Source: Stomoxys calcitrans
Lineage: Eukaryota; Arthropoda; Insecta; Diptera; Muscidae
Reading direction: 5' to 3'
Assembly (NCBI RefSeq): GCF_963082655.1
Contig: NC_081552.1
Location: 55,933,610 to 55,997,609 of the forward strand
DNA: 64,000 bases
The translations under genes were made by a program, and so were the position numbers. Positions 23,206-34,000 of the stretch are shown here, in pieces (the first letter of the stretch is position 1; every line of letters starts with the position of its first letter). The notes under the pieces were generated by a model, which saw only the letters and a list, made by a program, of their open reading frames with translations, did not search any database and had not been told where the DNA came from.

Positions 23206-24895
23206 GTGTTTATAAACAAACAACGTGATTGGTTGACTAATTTTCGAAGCCAATTTATGACGAAAAATATGGCTGAGAAAATGCATGGTTTCGGTAGTGC
23301 TCTGGCTGAGTGGACAACATTTTTAATCGATTTGAAACTCAGCATGATACTGTTATGCAACATATTCGAGACTCCTCATCAGCGCTAGTGATGCACCATA
23401 TCTTAGTAACGATGTGTACTTTGTATTTTCCGATATGTATTTGATTTGCAATGGAATTTTAATAGATTCTTTTCCTAGCCATTCTCTGACAAACTCGCCA
23501 TTTGGTAGTACGTTTGTACCGCACCGTCTGATACGACCATTAGTTCAGATTCTAAGCTGCCAAAAATATCACTTCCCAAATTCTTCGGAGAATATATGGG
23601 GTGGGTTCCGTTCCGCGACATATATCTCTCCTTAGTTCACCAGAACGTGGCACTAACGAAAATTCAAAAGTTTTATTACCTTCGAAGCACGGTAGAGGGC
23701 GAGGCTGCAAATTTGGTTAGGTTTATTTCAGCCATTGAGGCTAGTTATGATTCAGCTTGAAGAATCTTGGAATCTAGATACCACAATAAACGAACGATTG
23801 TTGGTAACTTGATGCCAATCTTTTTAAAATACTGAAGTCTGATGGAGGGTTTCAGTCTGTGAAGTCTTTATTAGATTCTGCCCAGGAGTGTATTGCAACT
23901 TTGCAGATTTTGGGTGTGAATACTGCAACATGGGGCCCTATTCTGATACATCTTCTTGTGCAAAAGTTAGATTTGCCGTCACGTCGTGATTGGGAACTAT
24001 CGCTTAAATCCTAAACGGATACCCATTTACTTTCTGAATTGTTTTCTTTCCCAGAAAAGACTTACAGTACCCTCGAGTCTTTAAATAATGAAATTCCTAC
24101 CCCATCTAAAACTAACTCTTCTCGACCTGGCCAAAAATTCAATAATTCTCCTCATACGAGGAAAAATTCTCGTCATTCGGCGAGGGTTTCTAATCCACAC
24201 ATAACTACCTAACTGTACTTTTTGCGACAAAAACATGCTCTTGCCTCACCTTTAGCCGACAAAGACTAATTCTTATCTGAGGAGCAATTCAGCCGCAATT
24301 GCCTTGTGTATGGCCATGGTCACAGCAATTGAAATTCTATCTTTCGTTGCATAACGTGCAAGGCACCTCACCATACTGTGCTCCATCCCGATGAGCCTTT
24401 GGCTCCAGCTTCTACTGCCTAAGTCACCACACATAGTGCGCAGCTCTTTTCATCGGCCCTGCTTTACACCATTCGACTTTTTGTCGTCACTGAAAAGTCG
24501 AATTCGAGCTTAGGGCTCTATTTGACCCTGGATCACAGGGAAGTCTTATATCTGAGCAGACAATTCAGCAATTAGGATTGAAGAAAACCAGGTCGCACTG
24601 CAAGCTGATTGGCATAGGAGATGTTGGCCAAAATCTTTCGAAATTCACTATTGAGCTTGAATTGAAAGCACGACAAAGTGAATTTGTGCTGTATTGCACG
24701 GCATTGTTCTATCGACTTTGTCGTCCTACGTATCGAATCCAATTTCTGAGAATATTTCTTTACCTAACATAAGCGTGGACAGCTTAGTAGACCCTTGTTT
24801 CAACAAATCTGATTAAATAGACCTTATCCTTGGATCCGATATCTGTTCAAAAATAAAAATAGCAAGACAGTCTTTCAGGCGCAAGTACCTCTGAT
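23206..24895 (+). pseudogene. Decayed Bel-Pao gag-protease relic
   Basis: Conceptual reading on the plus strand across several frames and stops gives a Bel-Pao Gag signature. Around 23560-23720 a block like the DUF1759 capsid region reads SFRD-like, YYLRSTVEGEAANLV. Next comes a stretch reading LLDSAQECIATLQILGVNT near 23870, then zinc-knuckle remnants (CTFCDKN near 24215; CITCKAPHHTVLHPDE near 24350). A protease-like FDPGSQGSLISEQTIQQLG lies near 24510, and a LILGSDICSK motif near 24830. Stops and frameshifts are frequent and no RT follows. It differs in sequence from the intact Bel element at 49490-59244, so it comes from another lineage. No LTRs were found. Confidence 0.7.
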
Positions 24896-25049
24896 ATTTC
24901 AAGTTATTTAATATTCATAATCTTAACGTATCTCAAAAACTCTTTCACAATTAGAAAAGTGGAATTTGGAAATTCTGCCGAAACACAACTTCTGTCAAGA
25001 ACAGTTTGCCTGGAATCAATTTTGAGACAAATATTTTCAAACCATTTAC

Positions 25050-25838
25050 TAAACAAGTAAAAAGGCGTTAAGTTCGGCCGGGCCGAACTTTGGATTCCCA
25101 CCACCTCGGATATATATGGAAACCATCTTTCGTCAAAATCCGGTGCAAAACTCATACCTATATATATATAAAGCTATATCAATATATGCTCCGATTTGGA
25201 CCAAATACTAATAAGTAAAAGTTATTGTTCAATTGTATATAACAAAATATTGGTCTTTTTAGTAGCTATATCTAAAAATAAACCGATTTGAACTATATAC
25301 GACACGGATGTCGAAAGCATAACATAAGCCAGTGTGTCAAATTTCAGTGCAGATCTGAGCCAAATTGACGGAGGATGTTGAAGGGGGTAACACAACTCAC
25401 TGTGCCAAATTTCCGCAAAATTGGATAATAAATGTGGCTGTTATGGGCCTAAGATCCTAAATTGAAGGATCGGTCTATATGACAGCTATACGCCAATCTG
25501 AACCGATCTAAGCCATATTAAAGGAAAATATCGAGGGGCTTAAGACAACGTACTGTCCCAAATTTCAGCAAAATCGGATAATAAATGTAGCTTTTTATGG
25601 GCCTGTGACCCTAAATCGGAGGATCGGTCTATATGGCAGCTATATCCAAATCTGAAGCGATCTCAGCCATATTGACGGAGGATGTCGAGAGGCCTAAGAC
25701 AACATACTGTCCCAAATTTCAGCAAATTTGGATAATAAATGTGGCTTTTATGGGCCTATGACCCTAAATCGGAGGATCGGTCTATATGGCAGCTATATCC
25801 AAATCTGAACCGATATGGGCCATATGGACGGAGGATAT
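25050..25838 (+). mobile_element. Family-B copy B5, left part (split by Gypsy insertion)
   Basis: Complete head AACAAGTAAAAAGGCGTTAA and TTCGGCCGGGCCGAACTTTG, then several interior units (GGATCGGTCTATATGGCAGC). It is cut at GACGGAGGATAT by the Gypsy element and resumes at 37363 with ATATCGAAGGGCC. The uninterrupted unit order can be read in the neighbouring copies. Confidence 0.8.
25835..25838 (+). repeat. Target-site duplication ATAT, left
   Basis: ATAT directly before the 5' LTR is matched by ATAT at 37363-37366 directly after the 3' LTR. A 4-bp duplication fits a Gypsy-class integrase. Confidence 0.85.
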
Positions 25839-26083
25839 TGTGCTGGACGATTGTCCAATATTGTTTCGAATATCGTGATCTACAATCAGTGGAGACTTAC
25901 TTACATTGGTGTAGGAATGTTTGCTGGGTAAGGAAGTTCTGCTTTAGTAATCATTCTAACTCTTATACACAATTGTTTTTTTTTGCTCTTATCTCATGTC
26001 TATTGAGATGTATCTACGTGAATGCATTCCCAAGTGTAGGTGTCAAGTGATGAAACTCTATTATAGCTGTCGTTTAAGCCAGG

Positions 26084-26154
26084 CTGGCGATGGGTCAGTG
26101 GGGATTGCGGCGGACTACCAGCCAGTGGACTCAGGTTCGAGCCCAGTTAAGGCC
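26084..26154 (+). other. tRNA-like segment 1 in the 5' LTR
   Basis: An A-box-like TGGGTCAGTGGG (26091-26102) and a B-box GGTTCGAGCCC (26134-26144) stand at tRNA spacing. The intervening ACTACCAGCCAGTGG resembles tRNA-derived SINE heads. The acceptor stem does not pair well. Its copy is at 34758-34828. Confidence 0.45.
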
Positions 26155-27292
26155 ATTATTTTTCTGGATTTTTCCCTTTCTCGAGTTTTTTTTTCTGTTC
26201 GTCGACAGACAAATGGTTTAATGAAAAGGAATTGTTTTATGTGCGGAAAAGAGATCGACCATGAACAACCGTTGGCATATTTGTTGCTTTTAAGTAATAT
26301 GCTAGACTTGTTCAAGGTGAACTTGTTTGGGCTCCCGATGGATGTTCATGGATTTAATTAGCCAATCGGATTCTTTTAACGGTTTATGCACTGGATCTTC
26401 CAGTATCTCTCATTTTCGTCAAGTTTTTTTTGGTTGGAGTCAGTTTCTTTTTTCCATTGGCTTCAGTTATGGTGTCAAGACTTCGAGTTTTATTAATTCT
26501 TTCCATCTTGAACATCATCTAAATCACATCGCTCCTGTGGTAAAGTTTTTAAGTGAAGTATTTTTTTTTTTTTCTAAATTGTCGAAAAGGCGTACAGACA
26601 GCCAAACAGAGCCTTTTAAAGCAGTGGAGTCCTTATTTAAGGAGATATAAAAGTGAATCTTGTATCAAACCCTAAAGGTAACGAATTTTATACGTGGTAA
26701 CCAATGAAGTTTTATTTTGATCAAGGGTTTTATTTAGGTGCAATTGCCATCATTCCCTTATAGTGTCGTTATAAGGGAATCCATATTGACTCCTTCGAAT
26801 TTGTGGTGGAGTTTTTTCTTAACTTGTTCGCAATTTGGGGGAAATCCCAAGAAAAAAGACGAAAACCAACCGTGATACTAGGTCTTATCCTGGTAAATCA
26901 TAGGCCTTGTTGCGAGTTAACGTGTGGATCCACCTCCTTGCTAGAGTTTGGTGAGAATTTCATGAGTTAAGGGCAAACCTTTTGGTGAAAAAATTCAGCC
27001 AAGGGGCCTGAAGGAGCGGAGTAGTTTTCTATTGCTTGAGGTACTACAGCCAGTCTGGTTGCTTGACTAAACACTTACCATAATTCGAGGAGAAATTACG
27101 AAAGTTCCATACAAAGCTGTCCTTGCCTATAAAGTGCTGACTTACCCCTTTTTGAAGACATTATTTAATTGTGGTCATTATTATCTAAGTCGACAGCGAA
27201 CTGCCGCCACCCATTTATTAGCAGCGCCAACTCATCGACATAACCCCTCTTGCTCACCCAACTACAACACCCACACACGACAGAGCTAAGTC

Positions 27293-27300
27293 TATAAATA
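27293..27300 (+). promoter_or_regulatory. TATA box of the 5' LTR promoter
   Basis: TATAAATA, with transcription expected to begin about 25-30 bases downstream. The counterpart in the 3' LTR is at 35967-35974. It implies a U3 of roughly 1.48 kb. Confidence 0.55.
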
Positions 27301-27393
27301 GACGCATGGGAACGTGGAGCCCAGCTTAATCATCTCCGCATAACAGACTCCACACACGAATAACGTCATCAACAAGACGCCCTCAATTGTATC

Positions 27394-27476
27394 TGGCTAG
27401 TGGCTGAGTGAGCTAGCAGATACCTACTTACCGCATCAGTTATCTAAGGTCTCCGGTTCAATTCCCGAGCCGGCCA
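27394..27476 (+). other. tRNA-like segment 2 in the 5' LTR
   Basis: A-box TGGCTGAGTGAG (27401-27412) and B-box GGTTCAATTCC (27455-27465). The would-be acceptor strands TGGCTAG and CCGGCCA pair at six of seven positions including one wobble. A GCT/AGC D-stem is present, and the anticodon stem GATAC/GCATC has one mismatch. It looks like a degenerate tRNA or tRNA-SINE head, not a working tRNA. Its copy is at 36068-36150. Confidence 0.5.
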
Positions 27477-28696
27477 GGATGAATAATTTTTAATTAAATT
27501 AAATTAGCAGATAAGTGTAATTATTATCATATGCAAAGTTTATCATCCTATCTCATTCCTAAACAGCTAAAAGCCCAATAGAATCCACGTCCAGCGTAAA
27601 ATGCTCATCGAGGCCTCGGCGATCATCGTGCTAACCTGGCTAATGGAAATGGTTAAAAAGTAAAGCCAAAAGGCTTAAAAACAAAAGTGAGTTAAAAAAA
27701 TCAATTTTCATTTAAATTTTGCATATGAAAGGTTAATGTAGTAAAGAGTTAATTTTAGTCCATTATAATTATAAACTTAAAAGAAATCAATTTTGGGTCA
27801 TGTCAAGGAAAATTCAATGAACTATTAATTATTACATTTCCTTCCTTTTGAACTATTTCGTCTCAGTTTGCATGCTTGCATAAATATATAAATATATATA
27901 TTTTTTTTGACCGTTGAGTTTTCCCTGAGCTGACATATTTAGAATTTGAACGCGTTTGAATAATTATCCGATTAAATTAAATATTACGAGATTAACCCTT
28001 AGATCGTTAAATATGAACTGGAATTATAAACTTTTGGTTGTTCGTTCCAAATATTTCATATTTTATTTATATAATACTAGTTATTAAGATTTTGGCTTAT
28101 ATGGCATCATCTTCATGAATTTTCTTAAATATAGATATATAATCTGAAATGGCTTTCTAAATTCTTTTACCTTTCCTTGGTAGTGATATAGAGATGGAGT
28201 AGATATTGCGTTTGGGGCACTGGCAATTGTTAAGGCCGCTGGTGCCATGGTAGGGTAGGGTTTGGAGGCCATGGTTCCCAGAACATCAGGGAATCGAACT
28301 AGCTTGTCGCCTATGTTTCTTTACTATAGATTACAATACCAAATTAATGGGGGAATTTCATTCTGATTTGGTTTGGTCCATTAAGTTTTCAAAGTCTAGA
28401 TCCATAGTGCTTTTGTTTACTGGGAGTCTAAAATAATATTTTGTTTGTGTCCGAGATTGTGGAAATCAGGTGAATAAAGGAGGTCCGAACCCCCCCACCC
28501 GACTGTCTTGCTAGCCCTTTTTAATGGCTCCCAGTCCTCTTTGTTTGCATAGAATTATAATTGGAAATTAAGTCAACATCTTCCACCACAATCTATTTTG
28601 TCGAAAGGCGAGTTTTAGCGACCTTCTGGGTAGTAGAAATCTTATATCGTCTTTGTGACCACAATCCGAACCCCTTTTGGACATCACATAAATAAA

Positions 28697-28715
28697 TGGC
28701 GCCCCAACGTGGGGC
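28697..28715 (+). promoter_or_regulatory. Primer-binding site, tRNA-Lys-like
   Basis: TGGCGCCCCAACGTGGGGC, eight bases after the 5' LTR. From memory, the complement of the 3' end of tRNA-Lys(CUU) reads TGGCGCCCAACGTGGGGC, so this site differs by one extra C. Minus-strand DNA synthesis would start here. Confidence 0.7.
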
Positions 28716-29460
28716 CGAAGTTTTTGTCTTTTTAGAATAAATTTTGCTTAATAGGGCAGAGGAATTCTATTAAGTCTGAATATAGGCCCATTTGCTTAAT
28801 CAGAAATAAATTATACGATTAGAGTTCATTTGTTTTAGAGGTATTGGAGACACCGTTTTATTTGGATGATTTACTGCACTCGAATACTTAATAAGACTCT
28901 CTGGATTTTCATAGATCTGCTTGTTGCGAGTCCTATGACCGAGAATCAACTTATTATCACTTTCAGTGTGTTTTTAGTGTGAATAGAAAGGTGCTGATAA
29001 TATCTGGTGAAGGATCTTATTGATATTCTTGGTAAAGGATGTGGCTGGATTCTGGCATCCTGTAGGTTATAGGATATACTTTAAGGTGCTGCAGGCGTTT
29101 TGAAGTCCATGAATTACAGTTCGTGACGTTTAAGAAGTATGCTAGTTTGCTTATCTTTTACTATAGAACCTAAGGAGACTTCACGCCATAGCCCTGTTTT
29201 TTTTTATTAGACGACAAGATATTGTTTTTTTTTTTTTCAACTCCATTCTCGAAATCACTTACCGAAACAAGGAATGTGTTATTATTATATTATTGAACTC
29301 ATATATTGTTTTTTTGTACAGGTTTTTAATCTGGCTCCGAGGTCAGGCATTATTTTTTCTTTACTTTTAAGCGAATATTTGGTTAGAATAGACACACATT
29401 GATAGGTAGTTGACGGAATTTAAACCAGAACTGTATAAATTTCCGAATTTCGGATTTGTA
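28716..29460 (+). other. Untranslated leader of the Gypsy element
   Basis: Noncoding leader between the primer site and gag. Expected to hold the packaging signal, but I can point to no specific motif. T-rich tracts lie at 29198-29240. Confidence 0.5.
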
Positions 29461-31074
29461 ATGGCGACGGCTCGTAGTCCACCACCACGACAGGACCCTT
29501 CAATGGCAGGTTTGGTAAATTCTAGTCTGACCGAGCTGAAATGTTCTATATGTGAGGAGTTTATGAATTTTGTAGTTCAAGAATGCTATAAGCTTTCGAC
29601 ATGTGGTCATATTTTTCATAGAGTCTGTATTGAGACGACTTTGTCGACTTCGTCGAACTGTCCGGCATGCAAATTATCATGTGAGCTTTCAGATTTGAGA
29701 AAGTATGGTACGGATCTTCCTATGAGGCCTGAGGCATTAGTGAACTCGACAGGGGCGGTCAAGAAAAAGACGGCAGGTCGCGGTAAGCCTAGGGGAGTGG
29801 CAGGAAATCGCATGGGTACGCGAAGTATAACTAGGGCTTTATTTCCTAACGCGGGCCTTGGTGCTTCCGGTGTGCCTGATATGACCAATGGTGATTCTCC
29901 GGGTGATGATATCCAGGGTTCAGATCGTATGGGACGGAATCAGTTGGATGAACCTTCGGGTTCACCCATGCCAATGGTGAATAACAGACATGAGGTGGAT
30001 TATGACCGGATCGGGCAGATGATTGAAGATAGACTTTCTCGAATGATGCGGAACTTGAGTGTTACACGATCTTCAGGACCAGTGCAGCAGTCTGGTCTTG
30101 GACAGTCTCCCTTGGGTTTGGATCCTTCTTCTTTGAGAGTTCCTAATTCAAATCCCAATCATTATGATCAAGGGACACATCGTAGACAGGCCAGTCTTCG
30201 TCCTCAGCCTATTCCAAATGCGGAAAAGGTGACTTCTATCATCCAGAACTGGAACGTAAAGTTCGACGGTTCCAAAGATGGTCTCACGGTTGACGAGTTT
30301 CTCTATCGGATAAGATCTCTTACAGCTTTGCATTTTGAGGGTAATTTCGATATGATATGCAGGAACCTGAATATTCTTTTAGTGGGCAAGGCTCACGAGT
30401 GGTTCTGGCGCTACCACAAGAAGGTAGACCAGATTGAGTGGACTGAATTTTGTGGCGCGTTGAAGTCACAATACAAGGATATGCGGTCCGTATATGACAG
30501 AAAGGAGGAGGTCAGGAATAGGAAGATGCGACCAGGTGAATCCTTTGATTCATACTATGACTCGATATGTTCAATCATGGATAGATTGGAGCATCCAATG
30601 GAGGAGGAGGAGCTGGTCGAGATCCTGGTACGGAATTTACGTCCGGACATCCGCCACGAGTTGCTGTATTTCCCTATTTATTCCATTGCCCAATTGAGGA
30701 AGCTCGTACAAATGCGAGAGAGCCTTCTGAGCGATGACAATTTTAGAAGAGGCCTTTCCTCAAAGACTTCTATGACTCCTCAGTTACCAGCCCGTAGGAA
30801 TGTCGCTGAGGTTGATTGTGAAGAGAGGGACTTGGATATGTCGACAACCAGTGAGATGCTGGATGCCATCAACTACAGCTCTACAGTTTATAAGTGTTGG
30901 AATTGTGATGAGGTGGGGCATTTTTGGGATGACTGTGTTCGAGAGAGGAAAGTCTTTTGCTACGGTTGTGGGGCAAAGGGGGTGTATAAGCCCCAATGCG
31001 AGAAATGCGCCGCCAAGAAAGTGCTTGTTTCAAAAAACTCCCAGCGCCCGAATCCAAAGACCAATTATCCCTAG
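29461..31074 (+). CDS. gag: Gag polyprotein with N-terminal RING-H2 finger (Gypsy element)
   Basis: A structural protein that forms the particle and packages element RNA. I start at the ATG at 29461 (MATARSPPP), giving 537 residues. The frame is open back to a TAG at 29407 but has only a TTG upstream. Residues 28-70 form a RING-H2 pattern: C28-x2-C31-x16-C48-x-H50-x2-H53-x2-C56-x10-C67-x2-C70. A basic, Pro/Ser-rich linker follows. Residues about 260-420 resemble the Retrotrans_gag capsid domain (AHEWFWRYHK, EFCGALKSQY, RPGESFDSYY). A canonical CCHC knuckle lies at C479, C482, H487 and C492. A second one at C500, C503 and C513 has Val508 where His is expected. The end overlaps pol, which is read by a -1 frameshift. 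The RING is the odd feature; E3 ligase activity is possible but inferred. Confidence 0.9.
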   Translation: MATARSPPPRQDPSMAGLVNSSLTELKCSICEEFMNFVVQECYKLSTCGHIFHRVCIETTLSTSSNCPACKLSCELSDLRKYGTDLPMRPEALVNSTGAVKKKTAGRGKPRGVAGNRMGTRSITRALFPNAGLGASGVPDMTNGDSPGDDIQGSDRMGRNQLDEPSGSPMPMVNNRHEVDYDRIGQMIEDRLSRMMRNLSVTRSSGPVQQSGLGQSPLGLDPSSLRVPNSNPNHYDQGTHRRQASLRPQPIPNAEKVTSIIQNWNVKFDGSKDGLTVDEFLYRIRSLTALHFEGNFDMICRNLNILLVGKAHEWFWRYHKKVDQIEWTEFCGALKSQYKDMRSVYDRKEEVRNRKMRPGESFDSYYDSICSIMDRLEHPMEEEELVEILVRNLRPDIRHELLYFPIYSIAQLRKLVQMRESLLSDDNFRRGLSSKTSMTPQLPARRNVAEVDCEERDLDMSTTSEMLDAINYSSTVYKCWNCDEVGHFWDDCVRERKVFCYGCGAKGVYKPQCEKCAAKKVLVSKNSQRPNPKTNYP

Positions 31075-34000
31075 GTGCTGACTTAGGTATTCCACACAAC
31101 CCTGATTTGACAACTAAAATTTCAATTCTCAGGAGAAATTCTTCTGAAAGTGATAACCGGCCTAGACTTTTACATCCAATTCGTCCATACCACCAGCGAT
31201 ATTTTGACTATATCCAGAGACGTAACCAAATATTTTTGGTAGATACGATTTCTGACCGGAATTCCATGAGGAGGAGGAGATCCACTTTACGTCTTAGGGA
31301 TTATTTTAAAAGAAGGAGAGCTTCAAATAAGTATATTGTTTCCGCTATTGTCAACAACCCCGATGACCGAAGGTATTATGCAGAGGTTCGTTTTTTGGAA
31401 TTTAGAGAATTTGGTTTGCTTGACACTGGAGCAAATGTCACATGCATAGGCTCTAGTTTAGCCGATTATGACTTTTCGAAGTTTGACCAATATGTTCCCG
31501 GGAAATCTTTCGTGCGAACGGCGGATGGCAAGTTCCAAAGGACTTATGGGTATTTGATGGTGGATGTTGTTTTTCGGAATCAAACTAGGAGTTTGAAGGT
31601 ATTGATCGTCCCTTCTATCACCCAAAGGCTGATCTTAGGCGTCGATTTTTGGAAGGCTTTTGGACTAGCATCGGATGTTTTCGATTCGGCTCTTATTGTT
31701 GCCCCTAGTGATTTTCCACACACGAATAGGTTTTTACGAGTCAGTGGTGTAGAGAAGATTTCACCTGTTCAGGGGTCTGAGTCTGTTGGGACTTTAGAGA
31801 ACAGATATCCATTAACCCCAGAGCAAAGTCAACAGTTGCGGACTATAATTGCATTGTTCCCGGATTTCCACAAACAGGGTCTTGGTAGGACGACATTATT
31901 GACACATGATATTGATGTGGGCAGCTCAAGGCCGATTAAACAGCGCTATTATCCGGTTTCTCCCGCTGTGGAGAAGCTGATGTACCAGGAGATTGACCGA
32001 ATGTTAGCGCTGGGCGTGATCGAGCCTTCATCTTCACCATGGAGTTCGCCCATGCGACTCGTGGTGAAACCTAATAAGGTGCGCTTGTGCTTGGATGCTC
32101 GCAAGGTGAACCAGGTGACGAAAAAGGACGCATATCCTCTGCCTTCGATGGAGGGAATTTTTTCGCGGTTGCCAAGGGCCAACATTATTTCCAAGCTGGA
32201 CTTAAAGGACGCCTACTGGCAGATTGCGTTAAGCGATGAGGCTAAGCCGTTGACGGCTTTTAATGTACCTGGGCGTCCTTTATACCAGTTTGTCGTAATG
32301 CCTTTCGGTCTATGCACGGCACCGCAGACGATGTGCCGTCTTATGGACCAGTTGATTCCGCCGGAACTAAGACACTGCGTCTTTGGTTACTTGGACGACT
32401 TGATAATTGTTTCCAAGGATTTTCCTAGCCATATTTCTGCGTTGGTCCGAATTGCAGAGGAATTTAGAAGAGCTAATCTGACATTGAATGTCGATAAAAG
32501 CCACTTCTGTGTTACAGAGGTGAAATACCTTGGGTATATGATCGGAAATGGTGGAATCAGAACTGATCCCGAGAAGATAGATGCGATAACGAGATGGCCC
32601 GCCCCTAGGAGCATCAGACAAGTGCGTGGTTTCTTAGGATTGGCAGGGTGGTATAGGCGGTTCATTAAAAATTTTTCGTCGTTGACCTTTCCTATAACGG
32701 AGACACTGTCTTCGAAAAGGAAATTCCATTGGACCCCGGAGGCCGATGAAGCCTTTGAATTGGTCAAGAAACGCCTTACTACCGCGCCCGTCCTCATAAA
32801 CCCTGACTTCTCGAAGAAGTTTTTTGTGCATTGTGACGCCTCCGATTACGGTATAGGGGCAGTTTTAGTTCAACTGGACGAAAATGGATCAGAGCGACCC
32901 GTCGCCTACATGTCCAAAAAACTAAACACTGCCCAAAGGAACTATAGCGTAACGGAGAAGGAATGTCTGGCTGCCGTAGAGGCGGTGAAGCGATTCCGAT
33001 GTTACCTCGAGATGCAGGAGTTCGAAATCGTCACCGACCACTCGTCATTAGTCTGGTTAATGGGTCAACCGGACTTGTCAGGAAGGCTTGCTAGGTGGGT
33101 GTTTAAATTGCAGGCATTCAAATTCTCTGTTAGCCACCGTAAGGGAAGGGACCATGTCGTTCCAGACTCTTTATCCAGGAGGGACTTTGATGAGATATCT
33201 GGCCTGGATCTGTCGGACCCCGAAATAGATTTGAACTCGAGATGTTTTGATGACGAGGATTACAGAGAATTGAGGGACCGCATAGGCAACGACCAATCTG
33301 CATACCCGGATCTGAGGGTTTTGGATAGATACGTTTATATTCGTACTGAGTTTTATAGCGGAAATGAGGATCAAGAGGCCAATTCCTGGAAGCTCTGGGT
33401 TCCACGGAATCTGAGAGATTCCCTCATATCACGTTTTCATGACTCGGCTATTACCGCACACGGAGGAATGTCAAAGACTCTCGACCTTATACGACGGAAC
33501 TTTTATTGGCCAGGGATGGTTTCCGATACTAGGGACTTTGTTCGCAAGTGCGAGATCTGTAAAGGGACGAAACACCCCAATTTTGTTTTACGACCGGAAA
33601 TGGGGAAACAAGTTATTACGACGCGACCTTTTCAGCGATTTTATATCGATATCTTGGGCCCCTATCCAAGATCGAAAGGCGGCCACATTGGGCTCTTAAT
33701 AGTACTTGATCATTTGACCAAGTTTCATTGGTTATGCCCAATGAAAAAGTTCACGGCGCAGGTCATTGGAAAATTTCTTTTGTCAGACATATTCCATGTC
33801 TATGGAGTACCCGAAGTTATCGTTAGCGATAATGGTTCGCAGTTTAGGTCAAATGACTTTAATGCATTTTTGACTAAATTGGGCATTCAGCATACCTACA
33901 CGGCTCTTTATTCCCCTCAGGCCAATGCATCTGAACGGGTGAATAGGTCTATGATTGCAGGAATCAGAGCATTTTTGAAGAAGGATCATAAAATGTGGGA

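Larger units (their letters stand above)
25839..28688 (+). repeat. 5' LTR of the Gypsy element (2850 bp)
   Basis: Begins TGTGCTGGACG and ends GGACATCACA, giving TG...CA termini. It matches 34513-37362 at a constant offset of 8674 with no length change. It contains a TATA box (27293-27300) and two tRNA-like segments. Open frames inside it (for example 25996-26361 plus and 28084-28272 minus) recur identically in the other LTR, but I recognise no protein in them. Confidence 0.95.

Noticed and set aside
25996..26361. 121-codon and similar open frames inside both Gypsy LTRs
   Set aside because: They recur only because the LTRs are near-identical. I see no domain, and they overlap tRNA-like noncoding motifs.
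29410..29460. Gag start at a TTG upstream of the ATG at 29461
   Set aside because: Eukaryotic initiation at TTG is unlikely. The ATG at 29461 lies before the RING domain and leaves all domains intact.
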